Shown piece by piece: positions 20,190-31,001 of a stretch of DNA of 64,000 bases (positions are counted from its first letter, which is position 1; each line of letters begins with the position of its first letter). Position numbers and translations under genes: made by a program. The stretch spans positions 98,208 through 162,207 of the forward strand of contig NW_019775655.1 in the NCBI RefSeq assembly GCF_001039355.2, in the 5' to 3' direction. Origin of the DNA: Lingula anatina. Lineage: Eukaryota > Brachiopoda > Lingulata > Lingulida > Lingulidae. The notes below the pieces were generated by a model, which ran no database searches, was not told where the DNA came from, and saw nothing but the letters and a program-made list of their open reading frames with translations.

Positions 20190-22340
20190 CAAGCTCATGC
20201 CACGTAATGACTAAAAAATATTGTCACTTTAAACTGAAGGAAGGATACAGCAAGGTCAGAAAGTTTCTTATCCCCAAATTAATCATGAAAAATTTTTTTT
20301 TAGTCAGCTTATGAAAAAAAATTTTTTTGGTAGTTAGGTGTAAGACTAATATTTTTATTTAGGATATTCTGCACTTAGTAAATAGAAAATTAAAATAATA
20401 ATATAATAGTCTCACGTTTATTACTATTAATTTAGTGTTCTATTTCCAAGTATTGCTACAACAATATTGTTATTGCTAGCTATCACAAGTCTATTTTTTA
20501 CCTGAGCAACAAGGGAATAAATAAATAATTTGATAGTGATAATGACAGTTGTATAAAGTACAAGTAAATGAAACTTACAATTTTATGTGTTGTTAAAATT
20601 TGGTTTTGGGTATGTATATTGTGGTTTTTACAAGTCTTAGTAAAATTTGGGTGTGGACACATGGATAATTTCAAAAGTAGTGTAGTATTTATCTGTTTGT
20701 TTCTTTATATCTATATGTAATGTGCTCTAAGGTTTTTGTCAGTTATTTAAGCAGTTTTTTTTTATTTTATAGATTTGGACCATACGTACGCACGTATACA
20801 GTCACACAAGTTTGTGTAGAGACAATAAATCTTATGAGTACAAATACAGTCTCCTCTTTTTGTATCGAAGTGTCACCCATCACATTTTAAGTTCAAATAA
20901 TTTTATGTCCTCTTTTGTATGACAAAATTCTTGCTTCTTAGGTGTCTGCATAAAAATGAACTGCTTACTCTAGGTGGCATTGTCTATTATTCAATAGGGG
21001 TGTGTGGACTATACTAAACCGAAGGGGTGGTAGGTTATGTCCTTTACATTAAGTTTATTACACTGATGAACAAGATGTAGTGCTTATGCATTTAATCAGT
21101 GTGTGCAGTGGTGCAGTCAATCTTTAAATGATAAGGGTGTTGGAAGAACCAGCGGGTGACCATTAAACGTTCTAATATTTAATCACGGGAAAATCACGTA
21201 TCACCAGGTATAATGTCTTCGTTTCACGAAGGGCAGAGAATAAACAATTGCATTCACAAGTCGCGTGAATGGGGTGCTTCACGAATCACGCTAAATAAGA
21301 TGAACGTTTCACACACCTCAATAAATAAATAGCTGTTTTTTATACAGATTTATTCTGTACATTTTTCTCTTAGAATTTGAGCAGCATTTATTTGATTTTG
21401 ATTAAATACTTCAAGTTAATCGGATATTTCAGGTACATGTTGTGTTGCGTTTCTCTTGTTTTTAATTTTCCCATATTTTTAATGTTATTTTATTTCTTTA
21501 GCCTACGCATTTTGTAGGTGTTTTGGTGACAACATTTCATCTTTCCTTGGAAGCTAGGCTTCATCGCCTTACTCAATGTGAACAAAAAAACCTAATGAGT
21601 GTAATTTTTAAAAAAGGGTCGGGCAATTAGGGCACACATAATTGGCATGCTATTTAACGAACGGCCACTCTCTGCAAATATGTTAAGTCGATGAATAAGT
21701 AGAAATTCGTTTTTGTTTTCATCATATGTTTACCATATGTCAGATAAATAATGGAAAAAGCCTGACTACTTAAGAATCTGTGACATTCCTATAATTGTAC
21801 GTTTGCTTAGATTTTGTTCTGGAAAGTCGTATTTAAATGTGGTTCGTATTTATTTGCGTATTTATTTTACTAGGTAAATTTTTAATGGTATTCACTATTG
21901 TTTAGGGTGTGCGTATAATGAGTGTACAAACTAATACATTAGTGTAAGATTACTTTCCACTTGTGAAATATAGTAGCTGTATTGCGCTTTATAAACATAA
22001 TTCCAACTGCATTGTAATGGTTATTGTTGTTTTTTGCAATAAATTACTATAATTGAAAATTCACAAGTCTTCCTCTCATTAAATGAAATGCTACATGAAT
22101 TTGAAACATTATCAGTGCTATAAGTAATTGAAATAAGTATAATCGTCCTTATTTGATTAGATAAGGGTAATAAAGACTAACCTAAAATCGCCTTTACTTG
22201 ATCGGAAAAGGGTATGTTCAAGCATAGAAGATGCTTATAATGGAAAGCTACAATGGTATGTTGGCAGTTTTATTATCTATACAATTATTTATTACATGTT
22301 TCTTTTTTACCGATAGAAATTAAAATATCAGTGTCCCGTA
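20190..22340. other. Interior of the Harbinger element; central transposase exon not found
   Basis: A HARBI1-like protein needs an exon with the first catalytic Asp (in a V-D-G-T-H type motif) between the exons at 22345-22490 and 20186. I cannot read one on the minus strand in this AT-rich interval. It is probably deleted or replaced. Confidence 0.5.
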
Positions 22341-22344
22341 TGAT

Positions 22345-22490
22345 CATAACCTACCTCCACATCCCAGGTGTTGGTAAGTGCAGGGCTAATTCGTTGATCA
22401 GATATTCTCCCGCTTCATTCTGAAACTTTCTTGCCAGTCCCTATCATCAAATGTTTCATTAACGATTCTCTCCCACCAATGGCTTGACCT
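22345..22490 (-). pseudogene. HARBI1-like: HARBI1-like transposase exon 2
   Basis: After a TTTTAG acceptor the exon gives SSHWWERIVNETFDDRDWQE, then FRMKREN. After a one-base shift it reads ISDQRISPALTNTWDVE up to the donor GTGGAG-GTAGGT. The W-x-x-x-F-R-M-x-R pattern is the region of Harbinger transposases just before the catalytic domain. Its phase fits the upstream exon at 22943-23153. Confidence 0.68.
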
Positions 22491-22741
22491 AAAACAATAA
22501 AACTACATAACAATAAATACAAAAAAATGCATTATGCATACATTTCTAGTATAAAAACTAATCAGGCTTAAATATAATTCCCTAGTTTATTGTTGAGACT
22601 GTTCTATAACAAAATTATTCTTGCATATGAACAATGTTAATATAATGGTTTCATAGATAAATACATTTACCTTAGCTAGGTGCACACATGTATATATTCT
22701 CCTTTAGTTACTGTTTCACACACTTTATATTTCTCAAACTT

Positions 22742-22779
22742 TTTTTGTGTGTGTGTGTGTGTGTGTGGGGGGGGGTTAT
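22742..22779. repeat. GT microsatellite followed by a G run
   Basis: A GT dinucleotide run followed by about nine G within the Harbinger element. Confidence 0.9.
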
Positions 22780-22942
22780 ACCTGATGAGATGATTCACCT
22801 CATCTGGATTTCAGAATTTGGGGTCCATAATACATTGAAATCGCCGTAAAATAGTCGTGAAGTCGTGTAAGGAAACGAACACGAGGAAAATGTCACATTG
22901 TTGAAACATTCCCTGTTGATAAAAACAGCAAACATTACCTTT

Positions 22943-23153
22943 CCTGAGACCAGATAGTCCTCTCAGGTGAAACGATCAGCAAAGACAACAAAAGCAGCAT
23001 CAACTGTTTTCGCCTCCTAGCTCGCATTCTATAAAATCTCATCCTCCGTTGCCGCATCGCTTGCCATCGGATCATGACGGTTGCACTCATATCTGTCTTG
23101 TGTATAGCTTCTTCATCTTCTTCGTCTTGTTGTTGCACAAAATCGACAAACAC
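22943..23153 (-). pseudogene. HARBI1-like: HARBI1-like transposase N-terminal exon
   Basis: The open frame starts near 23153 with MFVDFVQQQDEEDEEA and is strongly basic further on (RMRARRRKQ). It ends at the donor GAAAG-GTAATG and joins exon 2 in phase 2 (SQER to SSHWW). No frame break is visible in this exon. Confidence 0.6.
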
Positions 23154-23193
23154 TTTTCAAAGCAACTGCAACCACCATTAACTTTCTAACTTC

Positions 23194-23383
23194 CTACTGC
23201 ACATGCGTCAAGGTATCAGAATCTCTTCCGAGCACAGCCGAGAATTAATTACAGCTTTGGAAGTAACTGGCTCGCGTTGCCAGTAATTATGCTGCGGGGT
23301 ACTCGTGGCAAAGACCGTGATCACAAGATACCGCGAATAGAAAATAGATTTTTAGAAAATAGATTTTCCATGTGAACGGTCCC
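23194..23383 (-). repeat. Right terminal inverted repeat of the Harbinger element
   Basis: The inverse of 17955-18130; the outermost bases are GAACGGTCCC before the TTA duplication. Confidence 0.85.
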
Positions 23384-23386
23384 TTA

Positions 23387-23569
23387 GTTGGTAAAAACCT
23401 TCATAGCTCAATCCATGGTGATCAATGCTTGTGTTGGGGTAAGGTTTTCTAGAACGTCTGCTTTCCCTAATTCTTGGTTCTTGGACCTCACTATGTGATT
23501 TTCCACAAGAAGATTGAATCTCTAGATTTTCTGAAGTCAAACAGCATTTCCTCTTTCTGCTCAGGGTAC
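23387..23569 (-). pseudogene. DWAMKF-like family gene: exon half right of the Harbinger insertion
   Basis: After the acceptor CACATAG the exon joins the upstream exon in phase and reads YPEQKEEMLFDFRKSRDSIF then LWK. A one-base loss follows, after which the other frame gives HIVRSKNQELGKADVLENLT and ALITMD, a TGA where Trp is expected, then AMK. The pattern F-D-F-x-x-S-x-x-x-I...WK-HI-RS-NQ...MDWAMK is recognisable as the family core. The exon is broken off by the Harbinger insertion. Confidence 0.7.
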
Positions 23570-23702
23570 CTATGTGAAAAAGTTATTGTGAGAAGCATAT
23601 AATAATAATATAAATAATGATATAAAGAAACAGACACATATATAATTCATTATGCATATGAAGACACATCAAGTTCATTTCTGATACCTTCTTAATATTT
23701 AC

Positions 23703-23949
23703 CTGAAACTTGTCATTTCATCCATTATGACCACTTCAATGTTATCCAAAACAGCAGAAAGACCATCTCAGCTACCACAGGCCATATTGTGATCATGGTT
23801 GCATTGAGCAGGAAGTGACAAGGCATAACTTATACAGTGGTCAGCACACTGATCCTTCTTTATTATATGTAGTTTGTAGTCTGACTTCAGATAGTTCTTG
23901 GCATCTCTTAGTCTGGAGTGTTGTTCTTTAACCCATGCACTAGAAAACC
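23703..23949 (-). pseudogene. DWAMKF-like family gene: Cys/His-rich exon
   Basis: Between the acceptor ATATTTTAG and the donor TTTCAG-GTAAAT it encodes LRDAKNYLKSDYKLHI, then CADHCISYALSLPAQCNHDH, then a stop where the family usually has a further Cys, then LSAVLDNIEVVIMDEM. The spacing of C-x3-C...C-x-H-x-H suggests a zinc-binding region. Its phase-2 end fits the next exon at 23569. One in-frame TGA breaks it. Confidence 0.66.
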
Positions 23950-24385
23950 CTAAAATATGAATATTATTTAAAAAAAAACAGTCTTAAATTTTAATTCCAA
24001 ATATTGACATTTGTTTGGATAGAAAAAAAATAATAGCTATTTTTATCATTATTATTATTATATTTATCAATTCTAACCAAATGTCATTGGTGTTTTCGCT
24101 AGTGACATTTAATGTTGTCATTTTATTGCACTTCGTCATATAATTGTTACTTTCTTACCACTGTTTGCTAATCATAATGTCCAGATAACTGTTAATTACC
24201 TAAAACATAAAGCATGTTATATCTCTCATATGTGAGAAATATCAAGCAGTAGAAAGAGAAATCAATGCCTAAAGACTTCTTAGGTTGAGTATGTACTATC
24301 AGTAACAAGGCAAATACTGCAAGGCATTATTTAAGTCTATGTGGCTTATTTTCAGGAAAGATGAGATAAGATGCTTATATTTTAC

Positions 24386-24503
24386 CTGTGTAACAAACCT
24401 GTTATCAGCACGCATCCCATCAATGTATTTTGATTGTGTTTTGTTCCTTTGGTGAACTTGGTTCCACAACACACTTTCTTTATTGGTGGAACTGTTGGTT
24501 TTG
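24386..24503 (-). CDS. Orphan exon in repeat A, copy 1
   Basis: A 118-nt interval between the acceptor TTTTGTAG and the donor TTACACAG-GTAAAA is open in phase 2 to phase 0. It reads KTNSSTNKESVLWNQVH then KYIDGMRADNRFVTQ. The second repeat copy keeps it with one change outside the exon. No domain is recognised, and it could belong to the gene continuing at 23949 or to the SWIM fragment upstream. Confidence 0.45.
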
Positions 24504-25119
24504 CTACAAAATAATTTAATAATTTTTATAATAATATTCCACCTTATACCCCTCAAACATTTAAAGAGATAATGAGTACGGCTGTAATTCGTGGAGACTT
24601 ACTAGGCTGATCATGTTGAAACCCAATTGCCCTTTTTAAGTAATATTTAGTCGTGATCTGTTCCATCTAGACTTATAAATTTCATAATATAAAAGTCATA
24701 AATAAGACACAAAATTAGGCTATTTTACATAAATATGAACATTATTTAGGGTTTTCCCTAGGATAAAATTATAGGTGGCTAAACAGAGGCCATACCTTAA
24801 TTCGGCGCGTAGTGCTGAACCTTGGGCGCAGCCTTGGTCCCCCTCCCAGACCTACTCAGGCTTGGGCACTGTGCGGGAGGGGGTCACCCTCCCAGTGTTC
24901 AGAAAATTTTGAAAATTAAACCTAATAAAAGGGACATCTGATGCATTTTTCGGATGAACAAATATTATGTGATTAGAAAAGTATAATATCATGTTTTGGG
25001 TTAATTTATTCTCGGTGAGAATGTGTTTTAAAAAGATGCTCAGAACCTTTTATGAACACAGACATGTCATTATGGAAATAAACTTTATAATAATAATAGT
25101 GACTTTAAAATAATTTTAG

Positions 25120-25470
25120 TCAGCTGCACAAATGAACATTAATATTCAAATTATTTGCTAAGACTGTTGAGGCTTTTCCTGATACAGCATGTAGAATTTG
25201 GTTCCATTTAACAACTATACAAATGCACCTGGTGTTGACTGGTGGATACATGTTCTGGACTGCTGTGTCTGTTTCTGTCATTGGTATTGGCTGTATTGAC
25301 GTTGATTGCACTGAATCTACCTCCCTTGCTAACTCTGGTGATTCCTCTGCAATAAACAACAACACCAATGCTTTGTGTACACAAATCTTTTTCTTGGTTG
25401 TGCATGCACATTTCAGTGCATTGGTTGCTGAATTATGGGTCACGACAACCCGCCCAAACACGGACCAGTA
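25120..25470 (-). pseudogene. SWIM zinc-finger protein fragment, repeat A copy 1
   Basis: The frame reads YWSVFGRVVVTHNSATNALK then CACTTKKKICVHKALVLLF, a clear SWIM zinc finger (C-x-C-x6-C-x-H). It is followed by a Ser/Thr/Glu-rich tail to a stop at 25120. SWIM fingers bind DNA or protein and are common in MULE-type transposases and in unclassified invertebrate transposon-like genes. The fragment opens after a possible acceptor at 25486 and has no full-length partner nearby. Confidence 0.65.
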
Positions 25471-26493
25471 CCTTGTGTCCTGCTCTTAGACTGAATAGAA
25501 AGTGTACTGCTTTGGAAGCGTGTGTACCCATTTAACTACTAGGGGCGAGTGGGCAGCATCTTTTATTTCACTGCATTATATTCTTCGATCAGAAGTAAGA
25601 ATTCGATCCAGCGAAGCCATCCCCAGAAATGCACTGCATGACGTCACACCTAGCCCACTGCACATGCGTGCATTTTTAATTAGTTGCTAGATTGCCATAG
25701 GAAAATGAATGGGTTCGCGATTTGTGGGTAATTCGTGATAATTGACAAACTAACGGCCTGATGCCGATAGACAGCAACGCTGTGCTATGCTTTTAGCAAC
25801 TCCCGACCAAATATCGCAAGGGTTTTTTTAAAAAATTCTGTTGCACACACGTACTAAGAAGTTTGCCGTGTATTGCCTACAGCCTACCCTCAGCAAAACG
25901 CAAATATTTTCAGAAATAGTGATTTTAGACTGTAAATTCACTCAGAAACAAAGGCAAACTAATTCGTTGCCGATAGCACCAGCAGATGGCAGCACCATAC
26001 AGAGTCTGATTAAAGACTTTCATGGCAATTGAAGAACTTTTACCACTGTACAATGGAGTCCAAAAAAAGTACTTGGCACAAATGTAAAACTGCCCAGTGC
26101 AAGGCCAAGAATTCAATCAGTATTTTCAATCATATTATCAGATTCTACATAAATTGACTAACAATATCACTGTTTAACTAATCTCTTAATGCAAAGTTCC
26201 TATCATCATTTAGTAATTATGCAAAATTCTTCTTTCAGATTGCTATTTATTTTAATTTTTAATGCTGCAACTGTTCCAAAATAATCTTGTTGTAAAGGAA
26301 AAATGCAAATAAGAAGTGGAAGACCAATTTTACCCAAATTATTCATTTATTTGAATATAAAAAGAATAAGATCACATTTTAACAACTTAAAATAATCTTT
26401 CATGAACTCTTTCATGAATAACATATTAAACAAAAATAAAAGTTATAAATTAGTGGTAATGGTTTATTCTGGAATATATGACACCGCACATCA

Positions 26494-26860
26494 TCAGTAC
26501 CTGACTTGGTACAGTATAGTTACTACTTGGAGTTTTTTGTGTAATCTCATATGTTTTGCAGGGAATGAATAGGTGGGATTTGCCAGCTTTTGGTAGTCAA
26601 TATTGGCTCCTCGAGCACTTATCAGAGAGTCTGTGTGCGATGCCATTGTTGTGCTGTGATTGGCTAGTTGAGTCACATGAAGCCCTACTGTAGCACACTT
26701 GCGTATCGCGTCGCCTGGCAAAGGCAGGAATGGGATGGAATGGATGTGGTCACACAAATAGCCGGCTCTTCCTAGTGAGGCAGTCTGCATGATGTTTGTG
26801 CAATCTTTGTTATCGCAAGCTGGTGGAGCCGTGTACCGAACATGCACTGGAAATAGCAGC
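26494..26860 (-). pseudogene. Uncharacterised Cys/His-containing fragment, repeat A copy 1
   Basis: Reads VRYTAPPACDNKDCTNIMQT then YLCDHIHSIPFLPLPGDAI and a Ser/Thr-rich end. The other copy has an uninterrupted beginning (VDKWRHIHLISSNNHGLLF), whereas this copy has lost about 8 bases there. It sits between the C2H2-like and SWIM fragments on the same strand and may have been part of one protein with them. Confidence 0.5.
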
Positions 26861-26929
26861 CCGTGGTTGTTACTTGATATTAGATGATATTACTTGTCCA
26901 CTAAAATGCTTTGATTATATTGTGAAAAA

Positions 26930-27131
26930 TGTGTTCTATGTGTTCTAAGGTACCTAGTGAAATTCTTCTGTAAAACTTTTTTCCGCATAGAGGACATTCA
27001 GCCATTGGATACACTGTTCTTTTCAAAAGTAACACTTTTACTGGCTCCTGTGTTTTAGCTGTTGAATTGGCTGCAGGTGGTTCTGATGTGGTTTTCAATG
27101 TTGATGCTGAAGGTGTTACAACCTCAGCCAA
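26930..27131 (-). pseudogene. C2H2-like zinc-finger fragment, repeat A copy 1
   Basis: A linker rich in Ser/Thr/Pro (STLKTTSEPPAANSTAKTQ) is followed by RTVYPMAECPLCGKKFYRR and a His-rich stretch (LEHIEHIFHN). The C-x2-C...H...H layout resembles a C2H2 finger. In copy 2 this same segment is cut by an LTR insertion. Confidence 0.5.
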
Positions 27132-27139
27132 TGCCTTAG

Positions 27140-27605
27140 TATAATTGCCGAGTATTTAGATTGCTTTCCACATTTTAGGCATGCCCAGTAGTTTAATACA
27201 CGGGATCTAATCTCAATGTTTCTGCCTGTTTCTCCATAGACCATAAAGTTAGGAGTGCTGGATTTTAGGTGAAGCAAAATTTTAGGTGTACTCTCTCAAT
27301 CATGCCTAATTTGCCAAAGCCCCAAATCTCTGATCCATATAACAGTATAGGTGTCACTATTTTATCAAAGAGAAAGAGGTGGTCTTCAATGGAAAGGTTC
27401 CGTGCTCTTCCTTTCTTTAGTAAGGCATACATTGCAGCTGTTGCTTTTTTGCATAAGTATTCTTTGGTTTGTAGGAATGATCTTATTGGGAGAAGTATAT
27501 TCCAAGATACTTAAAATGCTTAACAATTTCTATTTTCTTGCAGTTGTATGTGAATTCTAGGATGCTTTTGCTCTCCTTTACCGCTTCAAATAAATTATAA
27601 TTTGC
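27140..27605 (-). pseudogene. LINE reverse-transcriptase C-terminal fragment, copy 1
   Basis: Minus-strand translation gives FEAVKESKSILEF, then KKIEIVKHFKYLGIYFSQ, a frame change, KEYLCKKATAAMYALLKKG and finally DKIVTPILLYGSEIWGFGK. FKYLGI and LLYGSEIWG are standard landmarks between the reverse transcriptase thumb and the C-terminus of LINE proteins. A later frame adds LKSSTPNFMVYGETGR. Stops and frameshifts show decay. The plus-strand open frame over the same region is a shadow. Confidence 0.78.
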
Positions 27606-27631
27606 ATTTTAAAAAATTTAGCATCATGCGA

Positions 27632-28010
27632 CCATGGCACGACAACAAATGTATTGTCCTTTCAAAAAGTCTTTATTTGGACTGATCTTACATAAAATAC
27701 AGTACTTTCTTCACATCCGATCACTGGTGTATCTCCCTCAAATTACACGCCAACAGCTTTTTATAGTATAGGGTCACATGACACACGTGACACAAAAAGG
27801 GTGCTAACACCAGCTATACATATTCATTACATCTATTTATATACTTTAACTACTTATATAAAGGTACAATGTACTATTACATATATATATATATATATAT
27901 ATGTGAATACATGTACCCTATTACAATCATATCCACTTTTTAAAAATTACTTAAATAAAGAAACAACTGCAGAGATGCAAGTGTGGCCCAGCTCACACAA
28001 TTTAAATAAT
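27632..28010 (-). promoter_or_regulatory. Possible solo LTR or promoter in repeat A, copy 1
   Basis: On the minus strand a TATA-like CTATAAAAAGC is followed about 85 bases later by an AATAAAG signal, the spacing expected in an LTR (TATA, R region, poly-A signal). Ends and target duplication are not established. The same arrangement occurs in copy 2 at about 34670-35040. Confidence 0.35.
27880..27903. repeat. AT microsatellite
   Basis: A run of AT dinucleotides that is longer here than in the second copy of the repeat. Confidence 0.9.
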
Positions 28011-28032
28011 CCATTTGAGGTCAAATAAGCAA

Positions 28033-28167
28033 TTACAGCTTTGGAAGTAACTGGCTCGCCCTGCCAGTAATTACGCCGCGGGGTATTCAGGGCACAGACC
28101 GTGATCACAAGATACCACAAATAGAAAATAGATTTTTAGAAAATAGATTTTGCATGTGAACGGTCCC
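28033..28167. mobile_element. Truncated half of a Harbinger-derived palindromic element
   Basis: Matches the right half of the element at 39693-39962, starting inside its centre (AATTACAGCTTTGG) and ending AACGGTCCC followed by TTA. The left half is replaced by repeat A. Confidence 0.8.
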
Positions 28168-28822
28168 TTAGTGTCTACAGAAAAACAACACACAGTGCAT
28201 GTGCTGTTTGCTTCTTGAAATTCGGAAAATCTGCAGCATGCGCCTTCGTCCTACTTGAACCAGCCACTACCAGTTTCACGAACTTGGTTTCGAATGCAAG
28301 TTTGATCAGCATTTCAACTTGGTATATACTTTCATCTGGGAATAAATTCATAGAAGATACCAGAGCCTATTTTAGTAATTTAGGCACTGATTAACGCTGG
28401 AATTGATTGAAACAGTCTATAATGAAAATAGAAACTCTGGGAAGCGAGATTTGACTGGAATGTTTTACGATAAAAAAGTCGGAAGATTTGCGTCGCTGGT
28501 GCCTGCTTTTTTGGAAAAAGTCCATGCCGATTTTTTAATTCATATTAGGCCCCATGCATATATTTTTAGGAAATACCAATGATAATATCTGAGGTCCTCT
28601 ACCGGTGGAGATATTAGGCTATATTAGGGGTGGGTATCTAAGACAAGTATCAATTGACAGGTTGTAACCAAAGCAACGAAATTATGATAAAATTTTCTGT
28701 TGTTATAAAGATTATTTATCAATCTTTCAAATATGGTAAAGGGCGAAGTAATGTACCGAACAAATCATGTGCATTTTGTAGAGCAAATTTGAGGGAAAAT
28801 GCATCACTCACACAGCTGAAAA
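28168..28822. repeat. Repeat B, copy 1
   Basis: Nearly identical to 39963-40635. In both places it follows the right end of a Harbinger-derived palindrome. Here it runs straight into the YqaJ pseudogene; in the other copy about 900 bp intervene. No convincing open frame. Confidence 0.85.
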
Positions 28823-28953
28823 GTCACAGTAATTTACAGCTCAAATATACAGTGCAATACAAATATATTTACAAATTGCCATCTGCATGAAACATATATT
28901 AAAAAAGTTTTTAAATAAGAAATAAATGGATTGCATCCATCAAAGCTGAACAT

Positions 28954-30054
28954 CTAAACAGTTTTATGTTTCTTGGCATTTCTACTCTTATTGCAATACC
29001 ACAACCTTGCTTTAGGCAGTCGCTTCAATTTTAAACAGTCTAAATGGAACCAATTGTCACATTTGTCACATGCAACCATGTCTCTGTCTTCCATTGATGA
29101 CTTGCAATAGCAATACACAAGCTTGCTGGTGGATGGCATTACTGATACATTTACATTTTCAATACGCCTTGTAAGAAGCTCTGGCAAAATGCACTTTTTC
29201 CAAAATGATGCCAACTTGGAAATCATGGTCTGAATGTAACTATCATCTCTTAACACTCTCGTCACCACACAATATGTGGGCGACCCCAAAAACGAAATCT
29301 GCATAATGGGCACCAGTCACAAACATTTGAAGCTGCACTTGTGAAAAATAAACATGTTGACCTTAAAGAAAAATCAGCTTTGAGACAAAAATTTTTGATA
29401 GATGATATGGATTCCCTGACAGACTTTTCTTTACAGTGATAAGGACATTTGATTTCTACTACTCCTAAACCACAACAGGTACACCTCATTATCCCATCAG
29501 GTGATCCTGCCAAAAAAGGCATGTCCTCAGAATTGAACAGTACACATTTTTTTAGACTACTGTCTGTGTGTTGTTGAGATACATTATGAATGTACAAATC
29601 ACGGGGGATACAATTGCTTGTTAAACTGTTTTTTGTCTGATGTATTTCATTTCCATATAAAGCAAATGCATTGTCCTCATTAAGTCTCCCCCACTCCAGG
29701 GCAGGAACCTTTGGTGAGTGGCTCTGAGGGTTGCATATTTTTTCTATGGTGGACATAGCTGGTTTTTCGATGGTTGTTTTCAATACATCTCCTGCAACGG
29801 ATGCTGTGATTCTTCCAGCTTTCATTTCGTGCCATAGTGAAGATCCTGCTTTGTTTCATGTGTTTTTCTCCACCAATTCAATTTCCTCTGCATTCATCTT
29901 AATGTCTGTGCTGCTGCACATTACAGAAAGGTCACTGTGTGACAGCTCACTATCCTGGCTGTTGTACAAGTTGCGTAGAGATGCGGGGACCTTTGCTTTT
30001 TTTTTCTGTCCTGGGGCTCAATTCCTTGAAGCACTCAGAATAACCATGAAAGGT
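28954..30054 (-). pseudogene. YqaJ nuclease-PHD finger pseudogene, copy 1
   Basis: From about 30050 downward the frame gives KAKVPASLRNLYNSQDSEL and, after a TGA, EMKAGRITASVAGDVLKT. It goes on to SPDGI-containing sequence and GLGVVEIKCPYHCKEK. These are the YqaJ landmarks: the basic RITAS start and the G-S-P-D-G...E-x-K catalytic core of the lambda-exonuclease fold. A frameshift follows, then HVYFSQVQLQMFVTGAHYAD, a second frameshift specific to this copy, and a PHD finger (CYCKSS...CDKCDNWFHLDC). The last PHD cysteine is Ser here (WYCNKS). It is a dead copy of a nuclease-PHD gene typical of invertebrate mobile DNA. Confidence 0.83.
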
Positions 30055-30277
30055 NTTTGCTAATCATAATGTCCAGATAACTGTTAATTACCTAAAACAT
30101 AAAGCATGTTATAGCTCTCATATATGAGAAATATCAAACAGTAGAAAGAGAAATCAATGCCTAAAGACTTCTTAGGTTGAGTATGCACTATCAGTAACAA
30201 GGCAAATACTGCAAGGCATTATTTAAGTCTATGTGGCTAATTTTCAGGAAAGATGAGATAAGATGCTTATATTTTAC

Positions 30278-30395
30278 CTGTGTAACAAACCTGTTATCAG
30301 CACGCATCCCATCAATGTATTTTGATTGTGTTTTGTTCCTTTGGTGAACTTGGTTCCACAACACACTTTCTTTATTGGTGGAACTGTTGGTTTTG
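30278..30395 (-). CDS. Orphan exon in repeat A, copy 2
   Basis: The counterpart of 24386-24503, with the same acceptor, donor and open frame. Confidence 0.45.
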
Positions 30396-31001
30396 CTACA
30401 AAATGATTTAATAATTTTTATAATAATATTCCACCTTATACCCCTCAAACATTTAAAGAGATAATGAGTACGGCTGTAATTCGTGGAGACTTACTAGGCT
30501 GATCATGTTGAAACCCAATTGCCCTTTTTAAGTAATATTTAGTCGTGATCTGTTCCATCTAGACTTATAAGTTTCATAATATAAAAGTCATAAATAAGAC
30601 ACAAAATTAGGCTATTTTACATAAATGAACATTATTTCCCTAGGATAAAATTATAGGTTGCTAAACAGAGGCCATACCTTAATTCGGCGCGTAGTGCCGA
30701 ACCTTGGGCGCAGCCTTGGTCCCCCTCCCAGACCTACTCACACTCGGGCACTGCGCGGGAGGGGGTCACCCTCCCAGTGTGCAGAATATTTGAAAATTAA
30801 ACCCAATAAAAGGGACATCTGATGCATTTTTCGGATGAACAAATATTATGCGATTAGAAAAAGTATAATATCATGTTTTGGGTTAATTTATTCTCAGTGA
30901 GAATGTGTTTTAAAAAGATGCTCAGAACCTTTTATGAACACAGACATGTCATTATGGAAATAAACTTTATAATAATAATAGTGACTTTAAAATAATTTTA
31001 A

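Larger units (their letters stand above)
17955..23383. mobile_element. Harbinger (PIF/Harbinger) DNA transposon, full length with TTA duplication
   Basis: The ends read GGGACTGTGCACATGG on the left and the inverse CCATGTGAACGGTCCC on the right, and the inverted similarity continues inward for roughly 180 bp. TTA directly flanks both sides (17952-17954 and 23384-23386), the target duplication typical of this superfamily. Inside are the two genes expected of Harbinger elements: a Myb/SANT-like gene (plus strand, left) and a HARBI1-like transposase (minus strand, right). Both carry frameshifts, and the transposase lacks a recognisable central exon. The element lies inside an exon of the DWAMKF-like family gene. 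It must be younger than that copy. Confidence 0.9.
24164..28032. repeat. Composite repeat A, copy 1
   Basis: Almost identical to 30056-35057 apart from a 1.1-kb insertion in that copy. On the minus strand it contains, in order, a possible solo LTR, a LINE reverse-transcriptase tail, a C2H2-like fragment, an uncharacterised coding fragment, a SWIM zinc-finger fragment and a short exon. It ends where a truncated Harbinger-derived palindrome begins (28033). Confidence 0.88.

Noticed and set aside
27269-27560. Plus-strand open frames of 69-81 codons in repeat A
   Set aside because: The minus strand over the same interval reads as a LINE reverse-transcriptase tail (FKYLGI, LLYGSEIWG), so the plus frames are shadows.
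24164-28032. Reading repeat A as a single autonomous transposon
   Set aside because: No inverted ends or target duplication could be defined, and it contains a LINE fragment and an LTR-like part, so it may be a segmental duplication.
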